Source: Vibrio vulnificus NBRC 15645 = ATCC 27562
GTDB taxonomy: Bacteria; Pseudomonadota; Gammaproteobacteria; Enterobacterales; Vibrionaceae
DNA length: 64,000 nucleotides
Direction: 5' to 3'
Assembly (NCBI RefSeq): GCF_002224265.1
Contig: NZ_CP012881.1
Coordinates: 1,984,001 to 2,048,000 of the forward strand
Shown here: positions 9,913 to 19,619 of the stretch, one piece after another
Numbering within the stretch: position 1 is the first letter of the stretch
Layout: every line of letters starts with the position of its first letter
Notes under the pieces: generated by a model
Seen by the model: the letters and a program-made list of their open reading frames with translations, nothing else
Told to the model about the DNA's origin: nothing
Databases searched by the model: none
Made by a program: the position numbers and the translations under genes

Positions 9913-10866
9913 TTAAGCTTGAGCTTGTAAACGACGTTCAATTGCGTCCATTAGTTTACCAGTAATCGAGATATCGAAGGCTGCTTCAATTTCGCGAATA
10001 CAGGTTGGACTGGTGACGTTAATTTCCGTCAGTTTATCGCCTATCACATCCAAGCCAACAAAAATAAGCCCTTTTTCTTTTAATGTTGGAGCCACTGCGT
10101 TAGCAATTTTTAGATCGGTTTCGCTCAGTGGACGAGGTTCGCCACGGCCACCTGCAGCCAAGTTACCACGAGTTTCCCCTTTAGCAGGAATACGTGCTAA
10201 GCAATAAGGCATCGGTTCGCCATCCACCACCAAAATACGTTTGTCACCATTACTGATGTCAGGCACGAAAGTTTGCGCCATTGCGTAATTTTGGCCATGG
10301 TTGGTCAGTGTTTCGATGATCACAGAAACGTTAGGATCATTCTCCTTCACACGGAAAATAGAAGCACCACCCATACCATCCAGCGGTTTTAAAATGATGT
10401 CGCCATGCTCTTGGCGAAACGCTTTAATTTTCTCTGCTTTGCGCGTCACGATCGTGGTTGGCGTTAGTTCTGGGAACCAAGCGGTAAAGAGCTTCTCATT
10501 GCAATCGCGTAAGCTTTGAGGCTTGTTGACGACCAATGTACCTTGATCTTCTGCACGCTCAAGAATGTACGTCGCGTAAATGTACTCTGTATCAAACGGA
10601 GGATCCTTACGCATCAAGACCGCATCCAGTTCCGCCAACTTGATGGTTTGTTCTGATGTGAACTCATACCAACCATTCGGATCTTCTTTCAGTTGCACCA
10701 CTTTGGTGTCAGCAATAGCAACGCCTTGATCTAAGTGTAGATCATTCATCTCCATATAATGGATTTCCCAACCGCGACGTTGAGCTTCTAGCATCATGGC
10801 GAAGCTAGAATCTTTTTTAATGTTAATGGACGAAATTGGATCCATTACGATGCCGAGTTTGATCAT
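9913..10866 (-). CDS. gshB: glutathione synthetase
   Basis: ATP-grasp ligase that joins glycine to gamma-glutamylcysteine, the last step of glutathione synthesis. It has 317 residues starting MIKLGIVMDPI. ATP-grasp signatures are GDIILKPLDGMGGASIF and the C-terminal INVTSPTCIREIE. A GTG directly before the ATG would add one residue. The gap to rsmE is 14 bases, so co-transcription with rsmE is likely. Confidence 0.96.
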   Translation of the reverse strand: MIKLGIVMDPISSINIKKDSSFAMMLEAQRRGWEIHYMEMNDLHLDQGVAIADTKVVQLKEDPNGWYEFTSEQTIKLAELDAVLMRKDPPFDTEYIYATYILERAEDQGTLVVNKPQSLRDCNEKLFTAWFPELTPTTIVTRKAEKIKAFRQEHGDIILKPLDGMGGASIFRVKENDPNVSVIIETLTNHGQNYAMAQTFVPDISNGDKRILVVDGEPMPYCLARIPAKGETRGNLAAGGRGEPRPLSETDLKIANAVAPTLKEKGLIFVGLDVIGDKLTEINVTSPTCIREIEAAFDISITGKLMDAIERRLQAQA

Positions 10867-10880
10867 CACTGTTCTCCGTG

Positions 10881-11612
10881 TTATCCCAGATCGCCGAAAC
10901 GAACCTGTAAGGCGGTAATTGCGGTTAACGCTGCCGTTTCTGTGCGCAATACACGTGGTCCTAGCAGCGTTTCTTCGAATTGATATTGTTGTGTCATGTC
11001 GATCTCTTCAGAAGAGAGACCGCCCTCAGGACCAATCAGCAAGCGTACTTTTGTGACTGGCTCTGGCAGGGTGTTTATGGAGTATTTTGCGCGTGGGTGT
11101 AGATTGAGTTTAAGTCCATCGTACTCTTCTGCACACCACGCTTCTAAAGACATGATTGGGCGAATTTCAGGAATGGTATTACGGCCACATTGCTCACACG
11201 CACTGATCGCAATTTTTTGCCATTGTGCGAGTTTTTTCTCGAAACGTTTTTCATCTAGCTTCACACCACAACGGTCAGAAATCAGCGGAGTAATGGTGTT
11301 CACACCCAGCTCTACCGATTTTTGAATAGTGAACTCCATTTTTTCACCACGGGAAATGACCTGCCCAAGATGAAGATCGAGCGGGGACTCACTGTTACGC
11401 TCAACCCTTTCACTGAGTTCGACCATCACACTCTTCTTACCCACTTCACTGATCACGGCGGGAAACTCAGCGCCACTGCCGTCAAAGAGCAAGACTTCTT
11501 GGCCTTCTTTCATGCGTAATACACGTCCGATATGGCCTGCAGCGTCGTCGCATAGTGCGATAACACCTAGATGTTGAATGGTTTCTGGATGATAAATTCG
11601 AGGGATACGCAT
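10881..11612 (-). CDS. rsmE: 16S rRNA (uracil-1498-N3)-methyltransferase
   Basis: SPOUT-class methyltransferase that methylates U1498 of 16S rRNA. It has 243 residues, an N-terminal PUA-like domain starting [10 protein letters not shown], and the SAM-binding knot motif [14 protein letters not shown] followed by [13 protein letters not shown] near the C-terminus. First gene of the rsmE-gshB-algH-ruvX run. Confidence 0.96.
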   Translation of the reverse strand: MRIPRIYHPETIQHLGVIALCDDAAGHIGRVLRMKEGQEVLLFDGSGAEFPAVISEVGKKSVMVELSERVERNSESPLDLHLGQVISRGEKMEFTIQKSVELGVNTITPLISDRCGVKLDEKRFEKKLAQWQKIAISACEQCGRNTIPEIRPIMSLEAWCAEEYDGLKLNLHPRAKYSINTLPEPVTKVRLLIGPEGGLSSEEIDMTQQYQFEETLLGPRVLRTETAALTAITALQVRFGDLG

Positions 11613-11848
11613 GGTATTTCAAGTTCCTGACTACGCGAATATTTAGAGACTAACATGGATGCTGCGAGGGCAAAAAACAAGTCAGTTAAGTAATTTAAGC
11701 GTGAGTTCATAATTTGAGGAGGATTTGATTGTAATTCATTCTTGGTGTGAATAATTTCTTTCGTTCTTGATGCTTCTGCTTTTGCGAATTTACTCAATGG
11801 CTTAGGTGTTTAAGAGATAAACAATAATGAAAAATAATGGAAAGTGTT

Positions 11849-13183
11849 ATGAATAAGACCAAACTGGCAATGGTTTGTGCATTGCTAACAACGATGGCTG
11901 GGTGTAACTCAGGATCATCTTCTGATGGCCCTGGTGAGCTTGGTAGCCCCAACATCAAAGGGGATCCTTCACTGGATAAAATTTATTCTTACCAAGAGAG
12001 TGATTTATCCACCACGGCCATCGAGTGTGCCAAGATTTACAAACAAAACCTGTCTTGCTCGTTGGAAAAAATACGCCCAATCGGTGCTAATCGAGCTGAT
12101 GATATAACCCTTGAAGAGATTCAAAGTAGGCTGCTCGTATCACATCAATGGATGGCAGAAAGCTTTATCGCAGCGCTTAAAGCGATAAATGATCAAGATT
12201 TGCTGAATTTGTTCAAACCACTGAACACGATAGTCCTGAGTTATGACATCCGTCCTTCTTTTTATCATCCACGGACGGCATCAATGTACATTGATGCGCG
12301 TTACCTTTGGCGAGATTACTCCGATTGGAGAACGATTCATCAACAAGATGATTATCGTAAGGAGTTCGCTCGGGAGTTTACGTACGAAAATGCGTCTCGC
12401 TATGTCTATGGCCAGACACTTAACTACGTAACAGTCTCCAATCAGTATGATTCGATGCGAAATAGCACTCGCAGTGCAGAGAAGATTGCCCCCGGCCTGT
12501 TTAGGCTGTTGGCGCATGAGCTGGCACATGCCAATGATTTGCTTCCCCCCAACGACCTACTTCAGCTCGCTAGCCGTGGCACTATCCTTAATGAGGTTGA
12601 AGATGCCAATCATATCTACTCTCAGCTTAGCTCCACACACGGTTTAACGTCGCAACTGCTTCTTGAGGCGGCTGCGACATCGTTTCATGGTAAACCGATG
12701 ACGGACCTAGTGCGAAATTCAACGGGAGAGCAGGCTGGAGGAGAATTTGAAACAGACGGTGCCGCTGCCTTTTATGGCTATTCGACCGATCGAGAAGATG
12801 TCGCAACGTTGTTTGAAAACTATATGATGCACAAAAAATATGGCGCTATTAATGAAGTGGCCTTTGTAAGCGTTCCCCAAACAGAAGCATACACCTGCGA
12901 TGACTGGAAAATACTTTGGGGACAAAGAGATCGTTTATCCGATAAAAATGTACGTAGTAGAGTACTGTTTGTTGCTCAGCAAATTCTCAATCAAACGCCT
13001 CAAGTGATCGAGGAGAATTTGCCTCCCGTTTCCTCAGTGCCAACGGCGATGCCAATAGGAAAAGGGTGGTGTGAGACTCTAGGGGCTAATTATGATAGTG
13101 CCGCCGGTGCTCGTTTTGCTGCTCCGTATTCTAAAGCAGGAGAGCGCTTTGGTTACCTAGAAGATATCGGTGCTAAAGAGTGA
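11849..13183 (+). CDS. putative outer-membrane lipoprotein with HExxH metalloprotease motif
   Basis: I do not recognise the exact family. The ATG at 11849 gives 445 residues with a lipoprotein signal (MNKTKLAMVCALLTTMAGC): a hydrophobic stretch then a lipobox-like MAG-C with Cys at residue 19. The residue after Cys is Asn, so outer-membrane sorting is expected. A zinc-protease-like motif H223-ELAH-227 sits in LFRLLAHELAHANDLLP. Downstream, FYGYSTDREDVATLFE may supply the third, glutamate ligand, as in gluzincin-type enzymes. The gene stands alone between rsmE and endA with its own terminator. It looks like an accessory insertion in an otherwise core region. Substrate unknown. Confidence 0.7.
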   Translation: MNKTKLAMVCALLTTMAGCNSGSSSDGPGELGSPNIKGDPSLDKIYSYQESDLSTTAIECAKIYKQNLSCSLEKIRPIGANRADDITLEEIQSRLLVSHQWMAESFIAALKAINDQDLLNLFKPLNTIVLSYDIRPSFYHPRTASMYIDARYLWRDYSDWRTIHQQDDYRKEFAREFTYENASRYVYGQTLNYVTVSNQYDSMRNSTRSAEKIAPGLFRLLAHELAHANDLLPPNDLLQLASRGTILNEVEDANHIYSQLSSTHGLTSQLLLEAAATSFHGKPMTDLVRNSTGEQAGGEFETDGAAAFYGYSTDREDVATLFENYMMHKKYGAINEVAFVSVPQTEAYTCDDWKILWGQRDRLSDKNVRSRVLFVAQQILNQTPQVIEENLPPVSSVPTAMPIGKGWCETLGANYDSAAGARFAAPYSKAGERFGYLEDIGAKE

Positions 13184-13200
13184 TCATTTGCTCCTAACAT

Positions 13201-13231
13201 ATATCCCAGCCAAAGCGCTGGGATATTTTTA
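13201..13231. terminator. bidirectional terminator between lipoprotein gene and endA
   Basis: Stem ATATCCCAGC / GCTGGGATAT with a 6-base loop and T-run, between convergent genes. Confidence 0.82.
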
Positions 13232-13924
13232 TCTCACGGTACAGGATTGCTGCACAAACGGATTATGATTGCCTTGAATCTTGGCAATGCGATCATCTCT
13301 TGTGCACTCCCATTTATCAACGGGGTATGATTTGTTCCAAGCCTGCATCAGTTGCTGTTGTTGCTTGGAAAGCTGAAAGCCATACTCTTGGCTCATGTAA
13401 AGATAAGTACGTGCAATAGAGCCGCGTGCTCTGTCTGGCGGCATGACTTTACGTTGTTTGAAGTTGACCTGCATTTCACAGCGCCCATAACTGACACCAT
13501 CTACGCCATTCCATTGACTGAAATTGAAGTTTGAACGATCGCCATTGACTTCGCCGATCGCTGGCGTGAGGTTGTGTAAGTCCGCCTCCATCAAGCGAAA
13601 CTGTTGATCATTTTTACTGCAGTTTTTGCGTCCACCTTTTTGCCAGCATTGACGCTGGTGGCCAAACTGCCAAGCAGGGACGACATGTTCCCATTCAATA
13701 CGCGATGCGCGAGTTTGCTGTTTGCGTACTTGGTAACCGCATGCCTCCAAGTTGGGAACCCCTTTCTTACCTTGCCATTCAATGTCGCAGCCACAGTAAA
13801 AGCTAACGGGATGATCTTGGTAGATCTTCACCGCCTGTTGTTTGGCGGCTGAGAAGGAGCTGGGTGGTGCGGCCTGGATCGCAAAGGCAGTGAACGAGGC
13901 AATAAAAATGAGTAATCGTTTCAT
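13229..13924 (-). CDS. endA: periplasmic/extracellular endonuclease I (Dns/Vvn type)
   Basis: Non-specific DNase of 231 residues with a signal peptide ([18 protein letters not shown]). The active-site region EWEHVVPAW carries the expected catalytic histidine at position 80. The [18 protein letters not shown] block holds metal-binding and catalytic residues, and there are eight cysteines, as in the disulfide-rich family. The sequence is close to V. vulnificus Vvn as I recall it. In V. cholerae the homologous Dns degrades extracellular DNA and limits natural transformation. Confidence 0.95.
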   Translation of the reverse strand: MKRLLIFIASFTAFAIQAAPPSSFSAAKQQAVKIYQDHPVSFYCGCDIEWQGKKGVPNLEACGYQVRKQQTRASRIEWEHVVPAWQFGHQRQCWQKGGRKNCSKNDQQFRLMEADLHNLTPAIGEVNGDRSNFNFSQWNGVDGVSYGRCEMQVNFKQRKVMPPDRARGSIARTYLYMSQEYGFQLSKQQQQLMQAWNKSYPVDKWECTRDDRIAKIQGNHNPFVQQSCTVR

Positions 13925-14024
13925 GCTAAAAGTCTTTAAAAAGTATGACTTTTAGCATTCTAGCACGCGTATTTTATTCAATGTAATAAGTAAGTTAATA
14001 ATAAAAACAGGGGAGAGTGCCACG

Positions 14025-14531
14025 CTATGAGAGTTGGATGCCAGTGAAGATCAAGGCTTGTCGGCACTTTTGGCAGGTATAGCTGGCCTCATTACGCAGA
14101 ACTTTGTTGTGGCGACGGATGGTTAACGGAAACTCGCGACATTGGCAGCGATATTGGAAGGTTTTTCCTTGCACGGAAGCAACTGCAAATTGATGCGTTG
14201 TGTTTGCGGGCAAGAGAAAGACGCCTTGCATGATGGATTGCCATTCTGCGCCATGAGGTTTAACTCGGCCATATAACTGATAAGTGAGCAAGTGAGCCAC
14301 TTCATGAGGAATCACTTCTTCCAAGAAAGCCGTTTTGTTCTCTTTGAACAAAATCGGGTTAAGACGAATTTGATTGAGTTGCAGATACGCCTTACCCGCC
14401 GCTTTGCCTCTTAATTGATAGCTAAGAAGTGGCATTGGAAACTGGCGCTGAAAGTAGTGGTTGGCTTCATCGATACAAGCGTGCAGTGCTTTTTGAGCTT
14501 GGTAGTGCAGCTCAAACTCGATCTTTTTCAT
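14025..14531 (-). CDS. sprT: SprT-family zinc metalloprotease-like protein
   Basis: Protein of 168 residues counted from MKKIEFEL. It has the zinc motif H76-EVAH-80 and a C-terminal zinc ribbon (YRCQCRE... YTCQKCRQ). SprT-like proteins resemble the catalytic domain of Spartan; the bacterial function is uncertain. The frame is open upstream from 14564, but those codons lie inside the terminator hairpin of the preceding gene. The likely ribosome site GAGGG is in the 3' arm of that hairpin (see findings). Confidence 0.9.
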   Translation of the reverse strand: MKKIEFELHYQAQKALHACIDEANHYFQRQFPMPLLSYQLRGKAAGKAYLQLNQIRLNPILFKENKTAFLEEVIPHEVAHLLTYQLYGRVKPHGAEWQSIMQGVFLLPANTTHQFAVASVQGKTFQYRCQCREFPLTIRRHNKVLRNEASYTCQKCRQALIFTGIQLS

Positions 14532-14532
14532 C

Positions 14533-14565
14533 AAAAATTTGCCCTCATGGTGTGATGAGGGCAAA
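14533..14565 (-). terminator. terminator of the DUF2189 gene, overlapping the sprT ribosome binding site
   Basis: On the minus strand: stem TTTGCCCTCAT / ATGAGGGCAAA, 6-base loop, then TTTTTG directly in front of the sprT ATG (14531). The 3' arm contains GAGGG, the only good Shine-Dalgarno for sprT, so the same hairpin may stop transcription from upstream and hide the ribosome site in read-through RNA. Confidence 0.75.
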
Positions 14566-14604
14566 TAATAGCATTATCTATTGATGCTTCTAGAGGCAAT
14601 GAGC

Positions 14605-15399
14605 CTAGTGGTGTTTTTTCTTGATGGTTTCATGGTAGGCGTGCCACGTGGCGTAGCCAAGTATCGGCATGGTGAAGATCATACCAATGCCGTAAGTGGC
14701 AAAGCCAATCAGAATGCCACCAGCAATAATGGCTGCCCAAACAATCATTGCCGGAATGTTGGATTTCACGGCATTAAAGCTGCTGAAAACCGCTGTCATC
14801 ATATCGACTCGGCGTTCCATCATCATCGGAATCGAAAACGCAGAGATGCTGAAGACAATGCTGGCTAGGACGAAACCAACGAGTGAACCAATCACTAAGA
14901 AAGGAAGAAACTCTGTAAGTGGTGCGCCTTGTACAGAAGGGTAGAGGGCATGGAGTAAAGCGGCAATGCGCATCCAGAAAATCATGCACACCGCTAACAG
15001 CACCGCAAAGGCCCATTGAGAAGAAGAGTTGCGTCCAATGGCTTTCATTGAGTGGAGTAGGCTGGCGCTATGGCCGCGTTCTCTTTCCCAGCTGGCATCA
15101 TACAAACCAAGCGCAAGAAATGGGCCGATGAGCATGTATACCACCAAGCTGGGCATTACCACCAAATGAGTTCCTTGCCATTCAACCAGCAGCACAATAC
15201 CGATGGCGGCTGCCATGAAGCATAAGCCATAAAAGGCGCTGATAAGTGGCATTCGAATGAAGTCATGCAAGCCAAGTGCTAGCCAGTGAAACGGGGCGGA
15301 CACACTGAGTTGGTTACATGGAATAGTGCGAGCGTATTCGTGATCGGGCACGTCCTTTCGTTTTTGCTCCAGATCCGATGGGTCTACGGTACGAGGCAT
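14605..15399 (-). CDS. DUF2189 multi-pass inner-membrane protein
   Basis: Hydrophobic protein of 264 residues with about six membrane segments (around residues 50-70, 72-100, 130-150, 165-195, 210-260). The arrangement matches the DUF2189 family, whose function is unknown. It has a soluble, charged N-terminus (about 35 residues) and a histidine/lysine tail. It lies between metK and sprT, with its own terminator. Nothing in the sequence points to a transport substrate. Confidence 0.78.
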   Translation of the reverse strand: MPRTVDPSDLEQKRKDVPDHEYARTIPCNQLSVSAPFHWLALGLHDFIRMPLISAFYGLCFMAAAIGIVLLVEWQGTHLVVMPSLVVYMLIGPFLALGLYDASWERERGHSASLLHSMKAIGRNSSSQWAFAVLLAVCMIFWMRIAALLHALYPSVQGAPLTEFLPFLVIGSLVGFVLASIVFSISAFSIPMMMERRVDMMTAVFSSFNAVKSNIPAMIVWAAIIAGGILIGFATYGIGMIFTMPILGYATWHAYHETIKKKHH

Positions 15400-15602
15400 A
15401 GCTCCTCCTTGATCGATTCACTGTCAGACTGACGTTGACTGTCAGTAGGTTTCAGATGCGGGGCAAGCTCTCTTTTATTACCGTTAGCATCTGTTTTGTT
15501 GTCGTTAAGATGAGAGATAAATCTCATTTAACATTTATTTAACTATCGTTGGAGTTAGTTAAAAATACAAATGCTATGGCGAATTTTTCGTCGCACAAAT
15601 GA

Positions 15603-15631
15603 AAAAGCCTTCGCATTTGGCGAAGGCTTTG
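15603..15631 (-). terminator. Rho-independent terminator of metK
   Basis: Stem AAAGCCTTCGC / GCGAAGGCTTT followed by T on the minus strand, 22 bases after the metK stop. Confidence 0.88.
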
Positions 15632-15652
15632 GAGAATGGGGTGAGTTGTATC

Positions 15653-16807
15653 TTACTTGATACCAGCAAACTCGCGCAGTAGTGCTGCTTTGTCAGTCGC
15701 TTCCCATGGGAACTCTTCGCGACCGAAGTGACCGTATGCTGCAGTCTTCTTGTAGATTGGCTGAAGTAGATTCAGCATTTCTTGTAGACCGTATGGACGT
15801 AGGTCGAAGAACTGACGTACCGCTTCAATGATGATGTCGTGAGATACTTTCTCGGTACCGAACGTTTCAACCATGATCGAGGTTGGATCAGCAACACCGA
15901 TTGCGTAAGAAAGTTGGATTTCACAACGGTCAGCCATACCAGCTGCGACGATGTTTTTCGCTACGTAACGCGCTGCGTATGCGGCAGAACGGTCTACTTT
16001 CGATGGATCTTTACCGGAGAAAGCACCACCACCGTGACGAGCTGCGCCGCCGTAGGTATCAACGATGATCTTACGACCAGTCAAACCACAGTCACCCATA
16101 GGACCACCGATAACGAAGCGCCCGGTTGGGTTGATGAAGTATTTGGTTTCTTTGTTTAGCCATTCAGAAGGAAGAACTGGCTTGATGATCTCTTCCATAA
16201 CCGCTTCGCGAAGATCTGGAGTGGAGATAGAATCGCAGTGCTGAGTTGAAAGAACAACCGCATCAATACCAACAATTTTGCCTTGCTCGTATTGGAAAGT
16301 AACCTGTGATTTTGCATCAGGACGCAACCATGGCAGTGTGCCATCTTTACGAACTTTTGCTTGACGCTCCATCAAACGGTGAGCGTAAGTGATGGGTGCT
16401 GGCATAAGAACTTCAGTTTCGTTACATGCGTAACCGAACATGATGCCTTGGTCGCCCGCGCCTTGCTCTTTAGGATCGGCTTTATCAACACCTTGGTTGA
16501 TGTCTGGAGACTGTTTACCGATAGTGTTCAGTACTGCACATGAGTTTGCATCGAAACCCATATCTGAATGTACATAACCAATTTCACGCACAGTTTCACG
16601 AGTTAACTCTTCGATATCAACCCATGCAGAAGTGGTGATTTCACCACCGACCATTACCATGCCAGTTTTTACGTACGTTTCACATGCAACACGCGCTTTT
16701 GGGTCTTGTTCAAGAATCGCATCAAGAACCGCATCAGAAATCTGGTCTGCAATTTTATCTGGATGACCTTCTGAAACCGACTCAGAAGTAAACAGGTGCT
16801 TAGCCAT
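15653..16807 (-). CDS. metK: S-adenosylmethionine synthetase
   Basis: Makes S-adenosylmethionine from methionine and ATP. It has 384 residues and the standard signatures [11 protein letters not shown] near the N-terminus, [12 protein letters not shown] in the middle and [16 protein letters not shown] later. Codon use is strongly biased, as for highly expressed genes. The upstream region carries tandem Met boxes (16883-16914), so MetJ repression is expected. Confidence 0.98.
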
Positions 16808-16882
16808 GAGAGCTCCACTTTTATTAATCTAATCTGCTGTGAGAATGCATGCTCCAGCAGTAGGAAATACAATAATTTTTGT

Positions 16883-16914
16883 AGGTGTTTCTACATCTAG
16901 ACGTCTATTCTAGT
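16883..16914 (-). promoter_or_regulatory. tandem Met boxes (MetJ operator) upstream of metK
   Basis: An exact AGACGTCT at 16899-16906 is flanked in 8-base register by weaker copies: CTACATCT (5 of 8) and AGGTGTTT (5 of 8) on the left, ATTCTAGT (3 of 8) on the right. Tandem 8-mers are how MetJ binds. The site is 76-107 bases upstream of metK. Confidence 0.7.
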
Positions 16915-16956
16915 TTTGAATGCTCGAATTACAAGCTCTTTTTTATTATTAGCGAA

Positions 16957-16972
16957 AACCAAACGTTTGCTT
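16957..16972 (+). promoter_or_regulatory. PurR-like palindrome in the metK-tktA intergenic region
   Basis: AACCAAACGTTTGCTT differs from the PurR consensus (AnGCAAnCGnTTnCnT) at one fixed position. It lies 165-180 bases before tktA. The rest of the 329-base metK-tktA gap holds the Met boxes and AT-rich sequence with presumed promoters; no gene was seen. Confidence 0.55.
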
Positions 16973-17136
16973 AATCGAGTGAGAAAATGTTTTTTTCTCA
17001 GTGAAATGGCATTAAGTCGCTTACATTTCCACAAATTGTTCAGGTAAATCGTTTGCAGTCGAGAGATTGCTTTGCGAAAATAATCGCCACTCGATTTTCT
17101 ATGTTATCAATTCGCTTAATGCACTCAGGAGCAGAC

Positions 17137-19131
17137 ATGCCTTCTCGTAAACATCTCGCTAATGCAATCCGCGCACTCAGCATGGACGGCGTACAAAAAG
17201 CAAACTCAGGCCACCCAGGCGCACCTATGGGTATGGCGGACATCGCTGAAGTTCTTTGGCGTGGCCACCTAAACCACAACCCATCAAACCCAGAGTGGGC
17301 TGATCGCGACCGTTTCGTACTCTCTAACGGCCACGGCTCGATGCTGATTTACTCGCTACTGCACTTAAGCGGTTACGAGCTTTCTATCGATGATCTGAAA
17401 AACTTCCGTCAATTGCATTCTAAGACTCCGGGCCACCCAGAATACGGCTACGCGCCTGGTATCGAAACAACCACAGGCCCTCTAGGTCAAGGCATCACCA
17501 ACGCGGTTGGTATGGCAATGGCTGAGAAAGCGCTCGCAGCGCAGTTCAACAAACCTGGCCACGACATCGTTGACCACTTCACTTACGTGTTCATGGGTGA
17601 TGGCTGTCTGATGGAAGGTATCTCGCACGAGGCTTGCTCTCTAGCGGGTACGCTAGGCCTTGGTAAACTGATTGCATTCTGGGATGACAACGGCATCTCT
17701 ATCGACGGCCACGTTGAAGGTTGGTTCTCTGACGATACGCCTAAGCGTTTCGAAGCGTACGGCTGGCACGTTATCCCAGCAGTGGATGGTCACAATGCTG
17801 AAGCGATCAACGCAGCAATTGAAGCCGCTAAAGCGGATCCTCGCCCAACTCTAATCTGTACTAAAACTATCATCGGTTTTGGTTCACCAAACAAATCGGG
17901 TTCACACGACTGTCACGGTGCACCACTAGGTGCGGAAGAAATTGCCGCAGCTCGTGAGTTCCTAGGTTGGGAACACCCAGCATTTGAAATCCCTGCTGAC
18001 GTTTACGCAGAGTGGGATGCAAAAGCAGCTGGCGCGGCAAAAGAAACCGCTTGGAATGCGAAGTTTGATGCGTACGCAGCAGCGTACCCAGTCGAAGCTG
18101 CGGAGTTTAAACGCCGCGTAAATGGCGAGCTTCCAGCTCAGTGGGAAGAGAAAGCAAACCAAATCATTGCAGATCTTCAAGCAAACCCAGCGAACATCGC
18201 ATCACGTAAAGCATCGCAAAACGCGTTAGAAGCGTTTGGTAAAATGCTGCCAGAATTCATGGGCGGCTCTGCTGACCTAGCGCCTTCTAACCTCACCATG
18301 TGGTCGGGTTCTAAGTCGCTAGAAGCAAACGACTTCTCTGGTAACTACATCCACTACGGTGTACGTGAATTTGGTATGACAGCGATCATGAACGGTATCG
18401 CGCTACACGGCGGTTTTGTTCCTTACGGCGCAACCTTCCTGATGTTCATGGAATACGCACGTAACGCAATGCGCATGGCGGCTCTGATGAAGATTCAGAA
18501 CATCCAAGTGTACACGCACGATTCTATCGGTCTTGGCGAAGATGGCCCAACTCACCAACCGGTTGAGCAAATCGCATCGCTGCGTCTAACGCCAAACATG
18601 AGCACATGGCGTCCATGTGACCAAGTGGAATCGGCAGTTGCATGGAAACTGGCGATTGAACGTAAAGATGGTCCATCGGCACTGATTTTCTCTCGTCAAA
18701 ACCTAGCACAGCAACCACGCAGTGCTGAGCAAGTGGCAGACATCGCCAAAGGTGGTTACATCCTGAAAGACAGCGATGGTAAGCCTCAGCTGATCCTAAT
18801 CGCGACGGGTTCTGAAGTTGAGCTAGCAGTGAAAGCGGCTGAACAACTAACCGCTGAAGGTAAGAAAGTACGCGTGGTTTCAATGCCTGCTACTGATACT
18901 TTCGACAAGCAAGACGCGGCTTACCGTGAATCTGTATTGCCATCAGACGTAACAGCACGTATCGCTATCGAAGCGGGCATTGCGGATTTCTGGTACAAGT
19001 ACGTTGGCTTCGACGGTCGCATCATCGGTATGACAACATTCGGTGAGTCTGCGCCAGCTGACCAATTGTTCGAAATGTTTGGTTTCACGGTAGAAAACGT
19101 AGTGAACACAGCAAAAGAACTGCTAGCGTAA
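17137..19131 (+). CDS. tktA: transketolase
   Basis: Thiamine-diphosphate enzyme of the non-oxidative pentose phosphate pathway that moves two-carbon units between sugars. It has 664 residues, with the cofactor motif [13 protein letters not shown] near 155 and the sugar-phosphate region [18 protein letters not shown] near 470. The start was placed at 17137 ([12 protein letters not shown]) because AGGAG sits 7 bases upstream; the longer frame from 17053 is not conserved. High-expression codon bias. Confidence 0.97.
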   Translation: MPSRKHLANAIRALSMDGVQKANSGHPGAPMGMADIAEVLWRGHLNHNPSNPEWADRDRFVLSNGHGSMLIYSLLHLSGYELSIDDLKNFRQLHSKTPGHPEYGYAPGIETTTGPLGQGITNAVGMAMAEKALAAQFNKPGHDIVDHFTYVFMGDGCLMEGISHEACSLAGTLGLGKLIAFWDDNGISIDGHVEGWFSDDTPKRFEAYGWHVIPAVDGHNAEAINAAIEAAKADPRPTLICTKTIIGFGSPNKSGSHDCHGAPLGAEEIAAAREFLGWEHPAFEIPADVYAEWDAKAAGAAKETAWNAKFDAYAAAYPVEAAEFKRRVNGELPAQWEEKANQIIADLQANPANIASRKASQNALEAFGKMLPEFMGGSADLAPSNLTMWSGSKSLEANDFSGNYIHYGVREFGMTAIMNGIALHGGFVPYGATFLMFMEYARNAMRMAALMKIQNIQVYTHDSIGLGEDGPTHQPVEQIASLRLTPNMSTWRPCDQVESAVAWKLAIERKDGPSALIFSRQNLAQQPRSAEQVADIAKGGYILKDSDGKPQLILIATGSEVELAVKAAEQLTAEGKKVRVVSMPATDTFDKQDAAYRESVLPSDVTARIAIEAGIADFWYKYVGFDGRIIGMTTFGESAPADQLFEMFGFTVENVVNTAKELLA

Positions 19132-19149
19132 GCTGTAGAAGATAAAAGA

Positions 19150-19178
19150 AAAACCGAGCGTCAAAGCTCGGTTTTTTT
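19150..19178 (+). terminator. Rho-independent terminator of tktA
   Basis: Stem AAACCGAGC / GCTCGGTTT, 6-base loop, then a run of T. Confidence 0.9.
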
Positions 19179-19182
19179 GTGC

Positions 19183-19419
19183 CTATTCAAATTCTTTTCC
19201 CCAGTTGTCTTTCTCTTTGTGCCCACATTCCTTGCAGGTGACATAGCGATCCATATCGTAATAGTGACCGCCATTTATCAGGGTATGAGCCCAAAGCTTT
19301 AAAGTTCCAAGAATCGTTTTATCCGTATCATAGCGACTTGGCTTACGGACCAGCACTTCTGAGTGCGGTGTTTCTTGATTGCATCGCTTGCAAAAGTGAG
19401 CAGCGGGAAAACCAGACAT
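19183..19419 (-). CDS. small zinc-ribbon protein
   Basis: Hypothetical protein of 78 residues with two CxxC pairs (FCKRCN near the start, VTCKECGHK near the end), as in a small zinc ribbon. The start at 19419 (MSGFPAAHF) was chosen because AAGGA is 7 bases upstream; ATGs at 19425 and 19446 are also in frame. It is convergent with tktA and divergent from epd. Function unknown. Confidence 0.75.
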   Translation of the reverse strand: MSGFPAAHFCKRCNQETPHSEVLVRKPSRYDTDKTILGTLKLWAHTLINGGHYYDMDRYVTCKECGHKEKDNWGKEFE

Positions 19420-19619
19420 ACGCATTTCCTTTTGGTGATCAAACAAGGAACTAAAGTGCCAAGTGAAATACGCGACGCCTCAATTAAATATATTGGCGAA
19501 GTGAATGTTTCGTGAAGTGAAAAGAGAGTTTACCGCGACTGAGATCACTTACTTAATGCGTTTAGCCTGCGTATCGGGTACTATCTGTGACACGAAATTT
19601 TTGGTGAGGCGAAGGATAG

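Noticed and set aside
11567..11797. 76-codon minus-strand frame upstream of rsmE
   Set aside because: Overlaps the rsmE start in another frame, has no family match and no convincing ribosome site.
16808..17136. SAM riboswitch before metK
   Set aside because: No SAM-aptamer pattern is visible; Met boxes explain regulation as in other gamma-proteobacteria.
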